From Gnetum montanum (taxonomy: Eukaryota; Streptophyta; Gnetopsida; Gnetales; Gnetaceae): a stretch of DNA of 64,000 nucleotides. Every line of letters starts with the position of its first letter. Within the stretch, counting starts at the first letter, position 1. This document shows positions 47,087 through 59,515 of the stretch, piece by piece. The stretch covers positions 8,652 to 72,651 of the forward strand of contig MNCI01034323.1 in NCBI GenBank assembly GCA_015680685.1, read 5' to 3'. The notes beneath the pieces were generated by a model. It had not been told where the DNA came from, ran no database searches, and saw nothing but the letters and a program-made list of their open reading frames with translations. A program made the translations under genes and the position numbers.

Positions 47087-47388
47087 TTTAACTGATCATA
47101 TTTTAATAAAATTTAAACCCTTCTCATTAAATATTGCCATTATGGTACCTACTATTCTCAGTAGCTCATTTTCTACATCACACTTTGTTTACTTGATATA
47201 GTCATATTTTTCATGCACTATCATCACCTCTCGTGCATGTTACCTTCACCATACTTAGCTTGCCACTATGAATCATCAACACCTCCCTTAAGCCTATTGT
47301 TTCATACTTAGTATGGATTACCACACATTGCATTCTCATACCATTTCATTTATGCACATTCTCGTTACTCTGGTATGGTGATAGTTAC
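47087..47388 (+). other. H internal sequence before D
   Basis: AT-rich, without motifs. No match to a tRNA complement was recognised after the LTR. It ends at the D insertion, with GTTAC (47384-47388) as a possible target duplication. Confidence 0.35.
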
Positions 47389-48263
47389 TGATGAAACACT
47401 TTTATATTAAGAATGATATTGTATCTACCATATTGTAGATGAGATATTGTAGCCTAACATAGATCATCAAAGATAAAATGAAGGTGGACCATGGTCATTC
47501 CTATAAATATGAGCACAACATTGTGTTGAAAACAAGTTTGAGTCCAATACCTAGTAAAATTCATTTTTTTTTATTTTCTTAAAGTTAGAGTTAGTGTGAA
47601 TGCCTGCAATGTGGTAAATCATAGTTGTACAAAATCTTTATTTAAGTGGATTGTTCCTAGACAAAATTCATGAACGATAATAATTGAGTTTGTTCTTTAT
47701 CATTGTAGCATATCCCTTAGAATAGATTTACTTTTCCATGATATTTACTTTTACTATGTTATTTACATTTCTTGAATCAAATACAATTCCAATGCTTATT
47801 ACTAAGGTGGAAAGAGTACAAATAGTTTCAAGTGTAAAGTGTAATAGTTTGGCAATCCAGTAGTGACTTTACTTAATTCATTCAATAGTAAAGTTACTTC
47901 ATAATCCCATTAATGGCTACCATAGTTCAAAAAGTGTACAGAAAACCAAGAATGGACACTTATTACCATAGGATAGAATATATTTTTATTTTCATTATAC
48001 CTAGAGGTAGAAATTACATTCATTATCCATTATGTTTACATTTAGTGTACTTAAAGCTACTCAATATTATTTTATCATATATCTTACTAAAAGTTAAATC
48101 ACACATTTTTCATCTCACTAACTTTAAGTGGAAAGACAATAATCACAATCTTACTATCAACTCACTAGTATACTTATATTATCTATCCATGGATTATGAT
48201 ATGGTTGCATGTGAATAATTGTAACGTGTATGGTTGAGTAATTAAATACCCTACTGCTCATCA
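47389..48263 (+). repeat. D 5' LTR
   Basis: It starts TGATGAAACACTTTTATATT and ends CTCATCA. U3 has decayed GATATTGTA repeats (47411-47460), the TATA box is TATAAAT at 47502-47508, and the family end block reads TATGGTTGAGTAATTAAATACC. Confidence 0.88.
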
Positions 48264-48264
48264 T

Positions 48265-48282
48265 TGGCGTTGTTTCCAAGCA
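48265..48282 (+). other. D primer-binding site (tRNA-Asp type, decayed)
   Basis: TGGCGTTGTTTCCAAGCA lies one base after the LTR and matches the tRNA-Asp complement at 12 of 18 positions. Confidence 0.75.
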
Positions 48283-48389
48283 CATGTCAATGTTTTCTAA
48301 TTATTTGATGTTACATAATTTGTTGTATCAAGAATTATCAAGCCTATCTTTCATAATTAAAAATAAATTTTGAAAACACATACATACTT

Positions 48390-50690
48390 AAGTGTCAACC
48401 ACATTATAATTAGTTTCATATCCAAAGTGAAATATCCTCATACTATTGATCTTGATGAAGATAATGGTAGAGATTATAATGAAAACAACTGGAGTGCATT
48501 GATGAAAACAAGAATTTAATATTTTCATATACATCCTTATTATCCTAATTTTACCTTTATTTTTCACTAGGATGAACAACGTAGATGGAGAGACTTACAA
48601 GGAAATATTTTCTTACAGGTAAAATAGTTAACACCATATATTCTTTAAGAAACCCTCATGAGGTCAAATCTTGATCATTGGCAAAAAGGTTATGAAGTTA
48701 CCAAAAACATGAACAGGCCATATCAACCAATAGAGGCACAAACAAGAAGGAATGCTATCATATTAGTAAGATATAAATAAGAGAACTAAAAGAAAGCATC
48801 ACAAGTAATCATCCTTAATAAGAAAAAGGAACAAGAATCATATAAAGCTCAAAGTTCTTACCAAATTCACAGATCTAGTGCTTAAACACCAATCATATGT
48901 ACTAAAGATTATGTAAAGACAAAGCTATGTTCAACCCTTGTAGAAATTCTAGGAAGAGATGAGGTAGATTTCAGACTTAGGAGAAATTTAAGATCTAAAA
49001 TATTCGATAGATCTAGAAGGGATAAATCTAGAAGCCATACATGGAGAACCAATTGGCATCATTCTCCACCTTCCCCATCCTCTTCATTACACTCATCAAT
49101 AGATTATGATAGGGAAAAATAGAGAAAAAGTGACCATGAAAAGTAAAGGAGAAGGAATTATGAGAGACATGATAATAGAAGAAGAATGCATCTTAAAAGT
49201 ATGAAAGATAATGAAGAAGATAGAAGGAGAGAGAGTAGGCATGAGAGAAGAAAGCATCGTGAGGATCAAAGGAGTCACTACTACAACAAAGTTTATGAAC
49301 TCAAAGACTATGAAGAATTTTGTCTAGTCCATCATAGTATGATCAACATAAGGAAGGTAGGGTAGATACTTATTAGACATCTAATGAATAGTCACATCAA
49401 GTGACTTGCTATGAACAATATTCTAAAGTTCAAAGGAGGATATAACATGATTCTGCAACATCACCTCCAAGCCTTTCATGATGCTTGTGTTCCATAGAAT
49501 ATAGAACATGATTGATAGAAATTAAAGTTATTTCCCAAAACACTTATTAAATAAGCAAAAAGCTAGTATAGATATTTAGAATTGGAATCAATTAGAAGAT
49601 GGAGTACCATGTTGTAACTTTACAATGACAAACACTAAACTTGTTCTAGAGTGTAAAACTTAAGAAAACAAATACAAGGATGAAAAAAAAAGGAACATAT
49701 GAATTCCTTGATGTAGTAATGGGTAGATACTACTCATTATTACATATATGCCAAAGCCATGAATTTTCTCAAAGGAATAAGATCATTGATGGGTTAAGGA
49801 ATAAGATCAAAGAGATCCTTAGAGTATATGACTAAGGTAGATTATTAGAGAAGATGGCTCATCAAATGCAAAGGTTACTAGACTAGGTGGTGAAAGAAGA
49901 TGGAGAGCTATGAAAAAGAAAATTCATTGAAGAGTATAATTTGAATCTAGTCATTAAAATAGAGATGTAAGGATATGTGAAACAAAATAAGAAGAAACTT
50001 TAGAAGATGTGATTTGACAAAAGACTCTACCAATTTAGAAATCAGTCAATGATATCGCAACAAAAGGTAGAAGAAATGTGGAACTCTATGGACAAAAAAT
50101 TTACCATAGAACTAAAGATAGCAGAAGTAAAGACAAAACAAGCCTTTAAGGAAAATAATAATAGGAATAAGAAAAAAGACAATGGATACAAAATTTATAA
50201 GAATAGATGCCAAGATGATTATCTTATCCACAAGGTAATTATATAAAATCCTACCAACAACCGTACTATCCAAGTAGGGATTATACTCAACCATAATAAT
50301 AATACCAATAATAGGTAGAAACCATAGTCATGGGGGATGCCATCACCAAGACAAAAATATTTATTTCAATAACTTGATACTTATGGATACTATGTTTAAC
50401 ATCCCATATCTCCTAGAAATACTCTTGCTTATACTTATTTCCACTAGTTTCCAGAAGAATATCATAGGTCTACAACCCCACACATGACGTCATAGCCTTA
50501 CATATCTCAAACAAGAGTGGGACCATCCTATCAAGCTCCTAACCCTCAACTACTAGTATCACCACTAGTCATGCAAGGAAAACTACCAATACAAACATAA
50601 CAAAAGAGTTCTACTCAAGTAAGAACTACATAAGAGGACATAACAAATATGAGTGGACCAAAATCTAAAAAAATGTTTCTTTTTTAGGGT
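48390..50690 (+). pseudogene. gag: D gag polyprotein remnant
   Basis: No long frame survives before 49900, but landmarks are clear. An Arg/Glu/Lys-rich N-terminal part (49120-49270) holds RRESRHERRKHREDQRSHYY. The gag core (49400-49850) has NNILKFKGGYNM, LQHHLQAFHDAC, LKLFPKTLI, ELESIRRWSTML and IKEILRVYD, nearest to C. 50049-50246 reads EEMWNSMDKKFTIELKIAEV, matching the C-terminal helix of C gag. The start codon is lost or unrecognised. Many stops are TAG or TAA at positions where C has Trp or Gln. Confidence 0.7.
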
Positions 50691-50984
50691 AAGTCTAGAA
50701 AGGTTCAAAGGATAGGAGCTTCATCTACTCCTACTCCTTTCACACAAAGTTCTCAAAATAGTACTATGCTTCCAATTTCAATAGAAAAGGATCTAATCAC
50801 TATCATGCTCACACAAATAATAATAAGTTAGATAAAAGAAGAAGTACTTCCCAAGAAGAGGATAGATCCATGAAGTCCTTTAATCTATTTCCAAATAGCA
50901 AGACTCAAGCCATGTAAACCTCGAATAGGTTCTTTGTTACGAGTGAATATCATTTCTTAAGACATGTACAATACCTAGAATTTA

Positions 50985-51260
50985 CCTTCATTAATGAAGT
51001 ATAACATCTAGCTAGAGTTGGTGGGCCAATTAATTGCTATTCCACTAGGACAAATGAAAGTTATGATAACTATTGTAAGTGGCTAGTATTATCCTATTTA
51101 TTTTCTAGTTATTCATGTGGGAAAGAATAAAGGTGAATTTCCTATAATCATGAGAAGAACATGGATTAGCATCCTAGATGCTAAACTTGAAATTAGGGAT
51201 TCATCCTTAGAAATTTCCTAGGAGAATGAAGCGAGGATTGTTTAAAGACACAAAGTTACA
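50985..51260 (+). pseudogene. pr: D aspartic protease remnant
   Basis: The second half is recognisable: YPIYFLVIHVGKNKGEFPII then MRRTWISILDAKLEIRDSSL, aligned with FPIIMGRAFLSMIDACLGIY of C. The DLGSG active-site part upstream is too decayed to place. Confidence 0.6.
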
Positions 51261-51699
51261 TGTATCACAATTCTAGCATGCTACAATTATGTTGAAGATA
51301 TGTATGTACAATAGTTCTTGTATGAAGTAGTCACTAGACATAAAGGCACCAGGTGATTGATTAATAAAGAAGAATTAAGGTCAAATGTATGCATGGAACT
51401 AGTGATAAAATTACTAATCCCTACATTAAAAATAACAATAAAATAGAGAAGATATGAAGATAATCTTTCTATATGAAGTTACAAAAAGATCAAGACATTG
51501 AATTAGGAAACTTAGAGATACTAGAAAAATATGAACTGGAACTGCTAGAACTAAAAGCCATAATAGATGCACTTAAATATGCTTTCCTTAATAACTAAAG
51601 ATTGATAATTATAAATACCAATCTTGATAAGAAATAGAAGAGAAAATTCTTAGAAGTCATTGAAAAATAACCAACCATATTTGCACGATCTTATGATGA

Positions 51700-52620
51700 G
51701 ATCACTCACATCAATCCATGAATTTGTTAACATGAAATCTACACTGATCTAGCTATTAAACCATACCACCAACCTCAATAAAAATATTATTCATAACTTA
51801 AAGAAGTAGTTAAAAAAGAACTAGAGAAGCTATTAAAGGAAGGGTTCATCCATCCTATCATAGATAGTGAATGGGTTACCCTATTAGTCATTATCCCAAA
51901 GAAGGGTGACAAGTGGAGGGTTTATATAGACTTTAAATTATTAAACATGGTAACATTCAAGGACCAATTCTATTTGTCATTTATTGATCAAGTTCTAAAT
52001 ACCATTATGAGGCATTATTACTACAAGTTTTGGATGGGTATAGTAGATACAATCAAATTCATATTATACTAGAAGACTAAGAGAAGATAATGTGTACTAC
52101 CTATGGGGAATGTTTGCATACAAACAAATGCTATTTGACTTGTGTAACACTTTGAACACATTCTAGATACTTATTCTCAGCATCTTCCAAAAATATATTA
52201 GTAATGGAGTTAAGGTATTTATGGATGATTTCTTTACATATGAGGTTGGATTCAAAAAATATTTGGACCACTTAGAGCAGGTTTTGAAATGATGTGTTAA
52301 GACAAATCTAAATCTCAATTAGCAAAAGTGCCACTTAATGATCAAAGATAACATAGTTCAAGAAAACAAGATATCTTATAAAAACATTGAGGTAGATCTA
52401 GACAAGATTAGAGTCATTCAAAACATTACTCAAAGGTCAAAAACTATTAAAGATGTTTGATCATTTATTGGCCATATAGGGTACTATAGAGGATTTATTG
52501 AAAATTTTTTAAAGATTACAAAATCAATTGTTAAACTCAAAAAGAAAGATTTATCATTCTAGTGATCCAAAAAATGTCAGAAGACATTTGAGAACTTAAA
52601 TTAGAAACTAATCAAGACAA
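51700..52620 (+). pseudogene. rt: D reverse transcriptase remnant
   Basis: The motifs are in order: VVKKELEKLLKEGFIHPI, VIIPKKGDKWRVYIDFKLLN, then VFMDDFF with the catalytic FMDD intact (52218-52229), and FIGHIGYYRGFIENFLKITK. This is standard Ty3/gypsy order. Frames shift between blocks. Confidence 0.8.
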
Positions 52621-53170
52621 TAATCCTTTGTGCTCCAGATTGGTCCAAGCCTTTCCACATTATGATTGATTCTTCAAACTATGTGTTAGGAGTAGTATTA
52701 CCCAATGAGATGATAAAAAATGACCATATTAGATACACTACACTAGTATAAGCATTATTGTCGCACAACTTAACTATACCAATATAGAAAAGGAGCTTAT
52801 GGCTATGGTATATGCACTTGAAAAATTCAGATATTATGTGTTTGGGTGCTTCATTTATGTTCATATAAACAATAGTGTAATCATATTTTTAATGAATAAA
52901 CTAGAAGTTAGTCTAATAACTATGAGATGTTCATTATACTATAGGAATTTGACATAACAATGACCAATAAAAAAGGGATTGAGAATGTTGTAGCTGATTA
53001 TCTATTAATGCTCAAATGGAATTCTCATAAGGAAGAAGAACCATTATCAAACCAATTCCTTGATGAAAATATATTTACTAAGATAGCAATGGTTGTCAAT
53101 TTAGTATCAAAGTCATGGATTACTGATTATTTAACATATCTAACTATAAAAGAACTTCTTGCTAATTAGG
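52621..53170 (+). pseudogene. rnh: D RNase H remnant
   Basis: PDWSKPFHIMIDSSNYVLGV (52640-52690) keeps the catalytic Asp that C has lost. LMNKLEVS-like text follows, and then the in-frame piece 52960-53169 with KKGIENVVADYLLMLKWNSH, the usual end of RNase H and the linker to integrase. The linker resembles that of C. Confidence 0.75.
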
Positions 53171-54330
53171 ATAAACAACAAAAGGACTAGTTTCTCCACA
53201 AAGTGAAACAATACATAGAGATTAAAGAAAACCTTTATAATATTTATGAAAATGGTTTAATATAATGGTGTGTTTTGCAAAATAGTCAACAAATATTTCT
53301 AAGAGATGCACATGAAGAACCATGAGGTGGTTATTATGTAGGCTATAAAATAACCCTAATAATAATGATGGTAGGTTATTTTTGGTGTACCATATTTAGG
53401 GATGTACATTAGTTTGCAAAATCTTGTGAAAGATGCCAATAGGATGGAGACCTGAAGGACCATAATAATGAATACAACCATTGAAACCATTTGATATTTG
53501 AGGAATTGACTTTATGGGATCCATCATACTGATGTTAAATGGAAATCCTTATGTTATCATGATTTTTTATTACTGTACTAAGTAGATATAAGCAACCAGA
53601 GTTAAAAATTGCATAGTGACAACAACTACAAAGTTCTTTAATAATATGTGATAAATAGATTTGGAATGTTAGAGATGTTAATATCAGATAATGAAACTCA
53701 TTTTAGTAGAGCTACATTTAAGAAGCTAATGTAATACCTTGGGGTGAATCATAAACTAACTACATTGCATCACCTCCAAGAAAATGATCAAGTGGATGTT
53801 ACTAATAGAGAGATTACATGAATATTAACTAGAACTATTAGTAGATAGAGAAATTTTTGGGGCACTAAGCTTAACAATGCTCTATGGACATATCAATTAA
53901 CTTGGAAACTTCCTATAGGATATTTAACATATGAATTAGTCTATGGAAAACTTCCTACTCTACTAATTGAAATAGAAATAGATACCCTTACAATTACCTA
54001 CATACTTGACCTAGATTTAGACTTAGCCCAAAAGGAATAGTTAATCAATGTTAATCTACTAGAAAAAAATTCAAAAAAAGTATTCCAAACATTGACATGA
54101 CACTAAGATTCAACAAGTTTCTATTAATCCTAGAAATAGATTCCTCTACTATAACCAAATCTAGGTCACACAAAAGACAAGTTTCAAACTTTATCGGAAG
54201 GACCCTATATATTCCATGTCACATATCAATAAGGCTCTATGAAAATTTACCACCTAACTAACTCATAGAATTTAATCCTTATCAACATCCAACAAGTCAA
54301 ACCATTTTATGAGTTCCATTCCTCCATAAA
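53171..54330 (+). pseudogene. int: D integrase remnant
   Basis: The zinc-binding part (53300-53440) has FLRDAHEEP, GGYY where the second His is expected, and FAKSCERCQ. The core has GIDFMGS (53502-53519, Asp kept), ISDNETHF (Asp kept, 53687) and NDQVDVTNREI, where the catalytic Glu is Asp (GAT at 53795-53797). After that, WTYQLTWKLPIGYLTYELVY and the C-terminal barrel are visible in pieces. Its loss differs from C's, where the second Asp is Asn. Confidence 0.75.
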
Positions 54331-55848
54331 CTCTACCTTGAATACTGGACCATTCACTTACTATTCAATTTTCCAAATTTCAATCCTAGATAATAGTCAT
54401 GTGGATGTAATCTTTTGTACTTAGGTACCAAACATTTTTCTTACTTTATTCTTATGATTCTTCCAAATTTTTATCATTTTCTACATTCTTTAATATTTTT
54501 TCTATTCTTTCATATTTTTCATGTTTCTTTTCATTTTTCATTTTTTAATATCTTTCAAATTCTATATGCATTTTTCTATTCTTACATATTTCTCATTCTT
54601 TTTATAGTTTTATCATTTTTCATATACATATTTTTGTTGATCTTTCTAATAAAGTGTAAAATAAAAAACAAGATGTAATTGAAATAATAACTTCACCTAA
54701 TGTTATCAAATCATTAAAGGATTGATTGTATATATAGTGAGACCACATTATCCATCCACTTGCTTTTAATAATAAGAGATTCTTACCATGGACATAATAA
54801 CATTATTTTCACAATAAAAATAAAATAAACCTATGATCATTATGTTTGGATGGAAAGGTGAAGAACCAAGTGGGAATGAAAAGGTTTTGATATCAAGGGA
54901 ATTTGTAAATTATCTAAGGCTACTACTATGAGTCTTATTATGTTATTAAGTTGTATTATTTACTTGAGTTCTAATGAAAATGGAAGCTTGTTCTAAAAGA
55001 AGTGTTTCCTTGCCATGTCACTGGAAAGAAATGTTACCCATGCTTAAAGACGCTCCTCTTTCCAATGGCCAAGTCTGCTATAAAATAAAATATGTAGTAA
55101 TAAAATTACTTGTAGCTCATTGCCAACTAATAATATTTGTTGCAGTTGTGATAGTCTTATGGTTGTTATTTTTGGGATGATACAATGTGATATTACTAGT
55201 AAGTAGTATGGACTTAATTTTGATCTTGGATGAAAAGGCTAATGATCATTTTAGCCATGCATTACACATAGAATTCATTATGCTTATGGTAAGACATCTC
55301 ATGTTCCATTTTTTGTAATCCCTGCTACTTGCATTCCACATCACTATTGTATATAATTATAATTTGATGGTTTTGTATAATATAGGGTTATTTTATTATT
55401 GGGGATATACTAACATATGTATTTTAGAAGATAGGTATGATTTACATTCAACTCCTTGAGTGCCCATGAACACTTGTAAGTGTAGTTATATCAAGAAATT
55501 AAGGGTAAGAGCCTACTTTATGGAGGATTCACTTGTATAAATCTTGTATTTCATACTTGACAATCAATTTCACATCCTCTTATACCTCCTAAATACTTAA
55601 TTAATCATCGTCATTTCCCTACATATTCATACTCACTCATAAGTTTAACAATTTTGATCAAACTATCTCCTAAAATCTTAGTTGACTTACCTTACCCAAA
55701 CTCCTTCTTTAACATACTTTTAACATCAAATTCTCATCTTCTAAGCATGATCTACAATTGAGAAGCCTTAGGATCATCTTTACAACTTCTAGGCCATCTA
55801 TTTCATCCCATTCTTCATCAAATTTTGCAAACATTTTAAAAATTTCAA
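54331..55848 (+). other. D non-coding spacer
   Basis: The T-rich tract 54415-54650 ends with AATAAA at 54648-54653. A degraded purine core (ATGGAGGA, 55520-55527) lies in GAGCCTACTTTATGGAGG. The open frame 54415-54678 is hydrophobic only because the tract is T-rich; the homologous tracts in A, B and C are not open. The frame at 54974-55180 has no motif. Confidence 0.5.
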
Positions 55849-55942
55849 TGATGATATCATAGATATGATATTACAAGGACTGTGATATCATAGTAACAAT
55901 GTCACATCTACAATATATCTCTTCTAAAAATATATATATATG
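55849..55942 (+). promoter_or_regulatory. D internal U3-like block with TATA run
   Basis: GATATCATAG-type repeats (55852-55893) are followed by TATATATATATA (55930-55941), ~400 nt after the purine core and ~570 nt before ORF X. GTGATATCATAG (55882-55893) is identical to 59571-59582 in D's 3' LTR. Confidence 0.55.
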
Positions 55943-56510
55943 CGTAGACTATAAGAAAAGCTCTCCATTCCATTAGTTTATGCAAAGGGAGTTCTTGATT
56001 TTTTTATCTAAAAAATTTCAAAACTCCATATCTTCCTCACCGCATATCCAATTTGAGTCATTCATGATTCCTTTTAATCGTGGAGTGGCCATGTTAATTA
56101 TGGAAGAGAGTGTTGCATATAGTTTTTGTGAATTGTGTTAAATTTGTCCAACACTTGGAAGAATTATTAAAGGTAAGAACAATATGAAATAATAATGTTT
56201 TAATTTAACATAAAATATTAAACTTATTGATTCTTTCCAATTATTCATTTGAATACATCTTAAATAATAAATTAAGAATAGTGACAAATTGTAAAAATAA
56301 ACTTATTTTTAATTGATTATTTAATAAGGATTTTTTCTAAACAAGGTTTGTTTTCCAAGATAACAAATTTTTAAAACTCTGCAATCCAAATTAAGAATAA
56401 ATTTGATTATATCTAATGTTTTTTATCATAACCAAAAACTAATTAAGGGTTAAAAACATTATAATTGTTTTGGAATTTTTGGATAATATTAAATTTTTTT
56501 ATGATTATAG

Positions 56511-59284
56511 ATGCCACCAAAGAGACCTAAAGATGGAGGACCATTAGAACCATGGGAGAAGAGATCTATAGCAAGAGGTAGAGGATGAGGCATAAAACAA
56601 ACTCCTCTTACAGAGTAAGAATCACCTTTATATAGCATCCATTAGTCCACACCTACAATAGGGCAATCCATGTAGGTAGAAGCTGATGCATCACCAACTT
56701 TAGAATAAGGCCAATGCCTAAAACTTTTGAATGTGTCTCTAGGATATTTAGGAGAAGTCCACCATGTCCACTATAATAGTGAAATTCAATTTTGAACTAT
56801 TCATGGAGTTCATAGTTGCAAAGGTCTAAAAACAGCTTCAAGCCTCTCCCTTATGGGCAATCATCTTAAGCAATGATGAATGGTACTTAGTGGAAGTTCA
56901 AAAATTCTAGTAGAATAAGAAAGATGATGCCATAGTAAAGATTGGGGGAGTAACCATCCCCTATTTAGTTAAAGAAATCATAAGGGCACTAAATCTACCA
57001 AATTTTGAGGCCAATATTGCTCAAATATTTATAAGGTCTGACACATATGCATAAAACTTATGGTTGTAGAGGACATACAGAATCATAAAAAAAAATATAG
57101 TGGATTATCTACTACTGAAAAGATATACTTTAAGATTGAAACTTACTATATTTTCCTAACAAAGTAACTCAACTCAATTTCAATCTCTACTGCTATAGGA
57201 AGCATCATCTTAATTGGGAAATTCTAACTTAACATAGCCTATCTATTATTTTTGGAGATACAAAGAAGGTTTGAGGATAAGAGGATAGGAAAGCCCACTC
57301 TACCATTCTCCTATCTTAGCAAAAATTTATGCAGAAAAGAAAGAATCATGAACTACATCAATGATATTCTTTGTAAAGTAAAAAATGCTTCATATGCTAA
57401 AATCTTCAATCTAATGTTACCCAAGAAAGATTAGGTAGAGAAACTAGTAGGCAATGAAGCTTCAGCAAGATTAACAATAGTAGTAAATATTCTAGTCATG
57501 GACACAAAGCAATTAATTCCTAGTGGGTTAACCCCAACTATAGAAAGAGCAAGAAAAAATAATTCACAAGCATAATAAGAATATCAACCTTTAATAAGCC
57601 ATCTATAATAGATATTGGAAATAATAACTTTGGGTAGGAGAGAAGCCTCAAGCATGTCTAGAGTTAAAGATAATACCAATAAACCCACTATATCCATAGG
57701 ACCTACAAGTGATCAAGTATCCTTGTAGGTAGGAGAATTTGATGAATAGGCACAACATATTTTAGGGAATGTTGCATCATTTTAGGTAATTATGGAAACT
57801 AGAGAAGGAGCCACTATAGTGATCATGCAACACCAAAATGGAATTAGAGTAATTGAAGTTATAAATGATCACATTAAAAAATCATTCAATATTTCCATTG
57901 TGCCACTAGTAGATATTACTAAAGCCAAAGATAGAGAAATCTTATCTAGAATGTTAATGACCCCTATAGAACATGAAGACATATTGAAGAAACTACTACA
58001 GATAGGACAAGTCATGTAGGTTCTTTTTGATATCTCTAGTAATATCATTGTAGTAAAGTCTAAATTAATATATATCAAAGGTAAGCTAGTCATGGTAGAA
58101 ATAAGGATGCAATACACATAAAATGAAATGTAGAGGTTACAAAAAGAATTAGCTTCATTGAGAACTAATAGAAAAGATCACACATGACACATTGCACTTG
58201 ATCATCTAGCATAATATAGAGATAAGTAGATTGGTCAACAAAGGACCAAGTAAAGACAAATCAATATGGAAAGAGAAAAGTAGTGTGAAATGAATTAGTA
58301 GTAGAAGCCCAAACATACACACATGCTAAGTCCATTGTTGCATTAGAGGAAGAAAACAAAAGAATTACTACAGAAAACCTAAGATTGATAGATATTAAAA
58401 AGAAAAAGAAGATACTAGAAGAAAGTATACATCAACTTAGAGAGTATTTTTTCAAAGTTAACCTCGACATAAGACAATTACCCTATGAAAATAGAACTCT
58501 ATTAATTAAAGAAGTATGCACAATCCAAAAAAAGTCAGCTATTGAAATTAATGCATGGTAAAATGAGATCAATAAGCATAAGAGATTTAAGGAGCATTTT
58601 TGAGATCAAGTAGGTATGTACAAATAGATTAATGAGAAAGAAATCTAGATGGTTAAAGTTAAGATTAGTACTATCACATAGCAAACATCTAATTAGCAAT
58701 CCATGTTGCAGAGTCTTACCCATGTTCATCAAGTAGAGATAAAGAATACAGACCTTTAGCTTATGTACCTAATAGAATACATGTGGTAAGAAAATCTCCA
58801 CTATGCTAACTTAGCCATGTTAACAGTAGGTAGGCCAAGAATATAATTATAGTAGCAAGTGAATACAGTATATTTCATGAATGAAAAGGAGTTTGTAGAT
58901 AGGAAAGATGCACAATAGAAGCTTTAGATTGCAAAAGTTGAACTACAAGTGGTCAAATCCAGCTATTAAGATTAGAAAGATGTTTTAGAAAATCTAGCCA
59001 AGTGAATGATTGATTATGAAGAATTATAAAAGATGGAAAGAGCCTTTGAGGTAGAAAGAACATAATTTTTAGCATGGTATGTCAGGGCCAATAAAATAGT
59101 TCCACAGCTACTATCTTCCTAGGAAGTATCAACTCCTGCAAATATTGCTAAATTTGCATGGATGGTGTATGATCTTATAATAGAAGAATAAAACCTCTAA
59201 GTATAGTTAAATTTGTACTAGTTTCAAAAATTGGATGATAAAGGGAAGAGACCAATGAAGGAACCACTGCCACCACAAACATAA
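56511..59284 (+). pseudogene. D ORF X remnant
   Basis: It starts at ATG 56511 (MPPKRPKDGGPLEPWEKR), right after TTTTTTTATGATTATAG, a plausible 3' splice site. The stop at 59282 follows MKEPLPPQT. The ~924-codon span equals that of A. The conserved domain at 56880-57170 shows WYLVEVQKF, KIGGVTIPYLVKEIIRALNL and KRYTLRLKLTIFS-like pieces. A long Lys/Glu/Gln-rich region (58230-58650) suggests a coiled coil. It sits where Athila elements carry an env-like ORF, but no membrane segment or signal peptide is visible. Stops are abundant. Confidence 0.55.
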
Positions 59285-59504
59285 AGAATCTACATTAAGC
59301 TTTGTTTTGTTTTATTTTATTTTGGTCATGTATTCATCATGATTTTCATGATAATTTTTTAATACCACTCAAACAAAGAAGAAACATTCATAGTAGAGTC
59401 AATCATTTAAATATATGCCATGATGTTAAGTTCATGTAACCCCACAAGTTTGTAAGGAAATATATCCACCTTTTGTTTGAACTTGGGAATGAATTTTTAG
59501 TTAG

Positions 59505-59515
59505 TCGTGGGGGTA
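59505..59515 (+). other. D polypurine tract
   Basis: CGTGGGGGTA, preceded by AGTTAGT, abuts the 3' LTR. It is the same tract as in B and C. Confidence 0.8.

Noticed and set aside
54415-54678. Strongly hydrophobic 87-residue frame after D integrase, like a membrane protein or env transmembrane part
   Set aside because: It is the T-rich tract before AATAAA. Homologous tracts in A, B and C are not open, and Phe/Leu/Ile richness follows from base composition.
56511-59284. ORF X as a retroviral-type envelope glycoprotein
   Set aside because: No signal peptide, cleavage site or membrane segment is visible; the coiled coil and transposon-protein-like domain point elsewhere.
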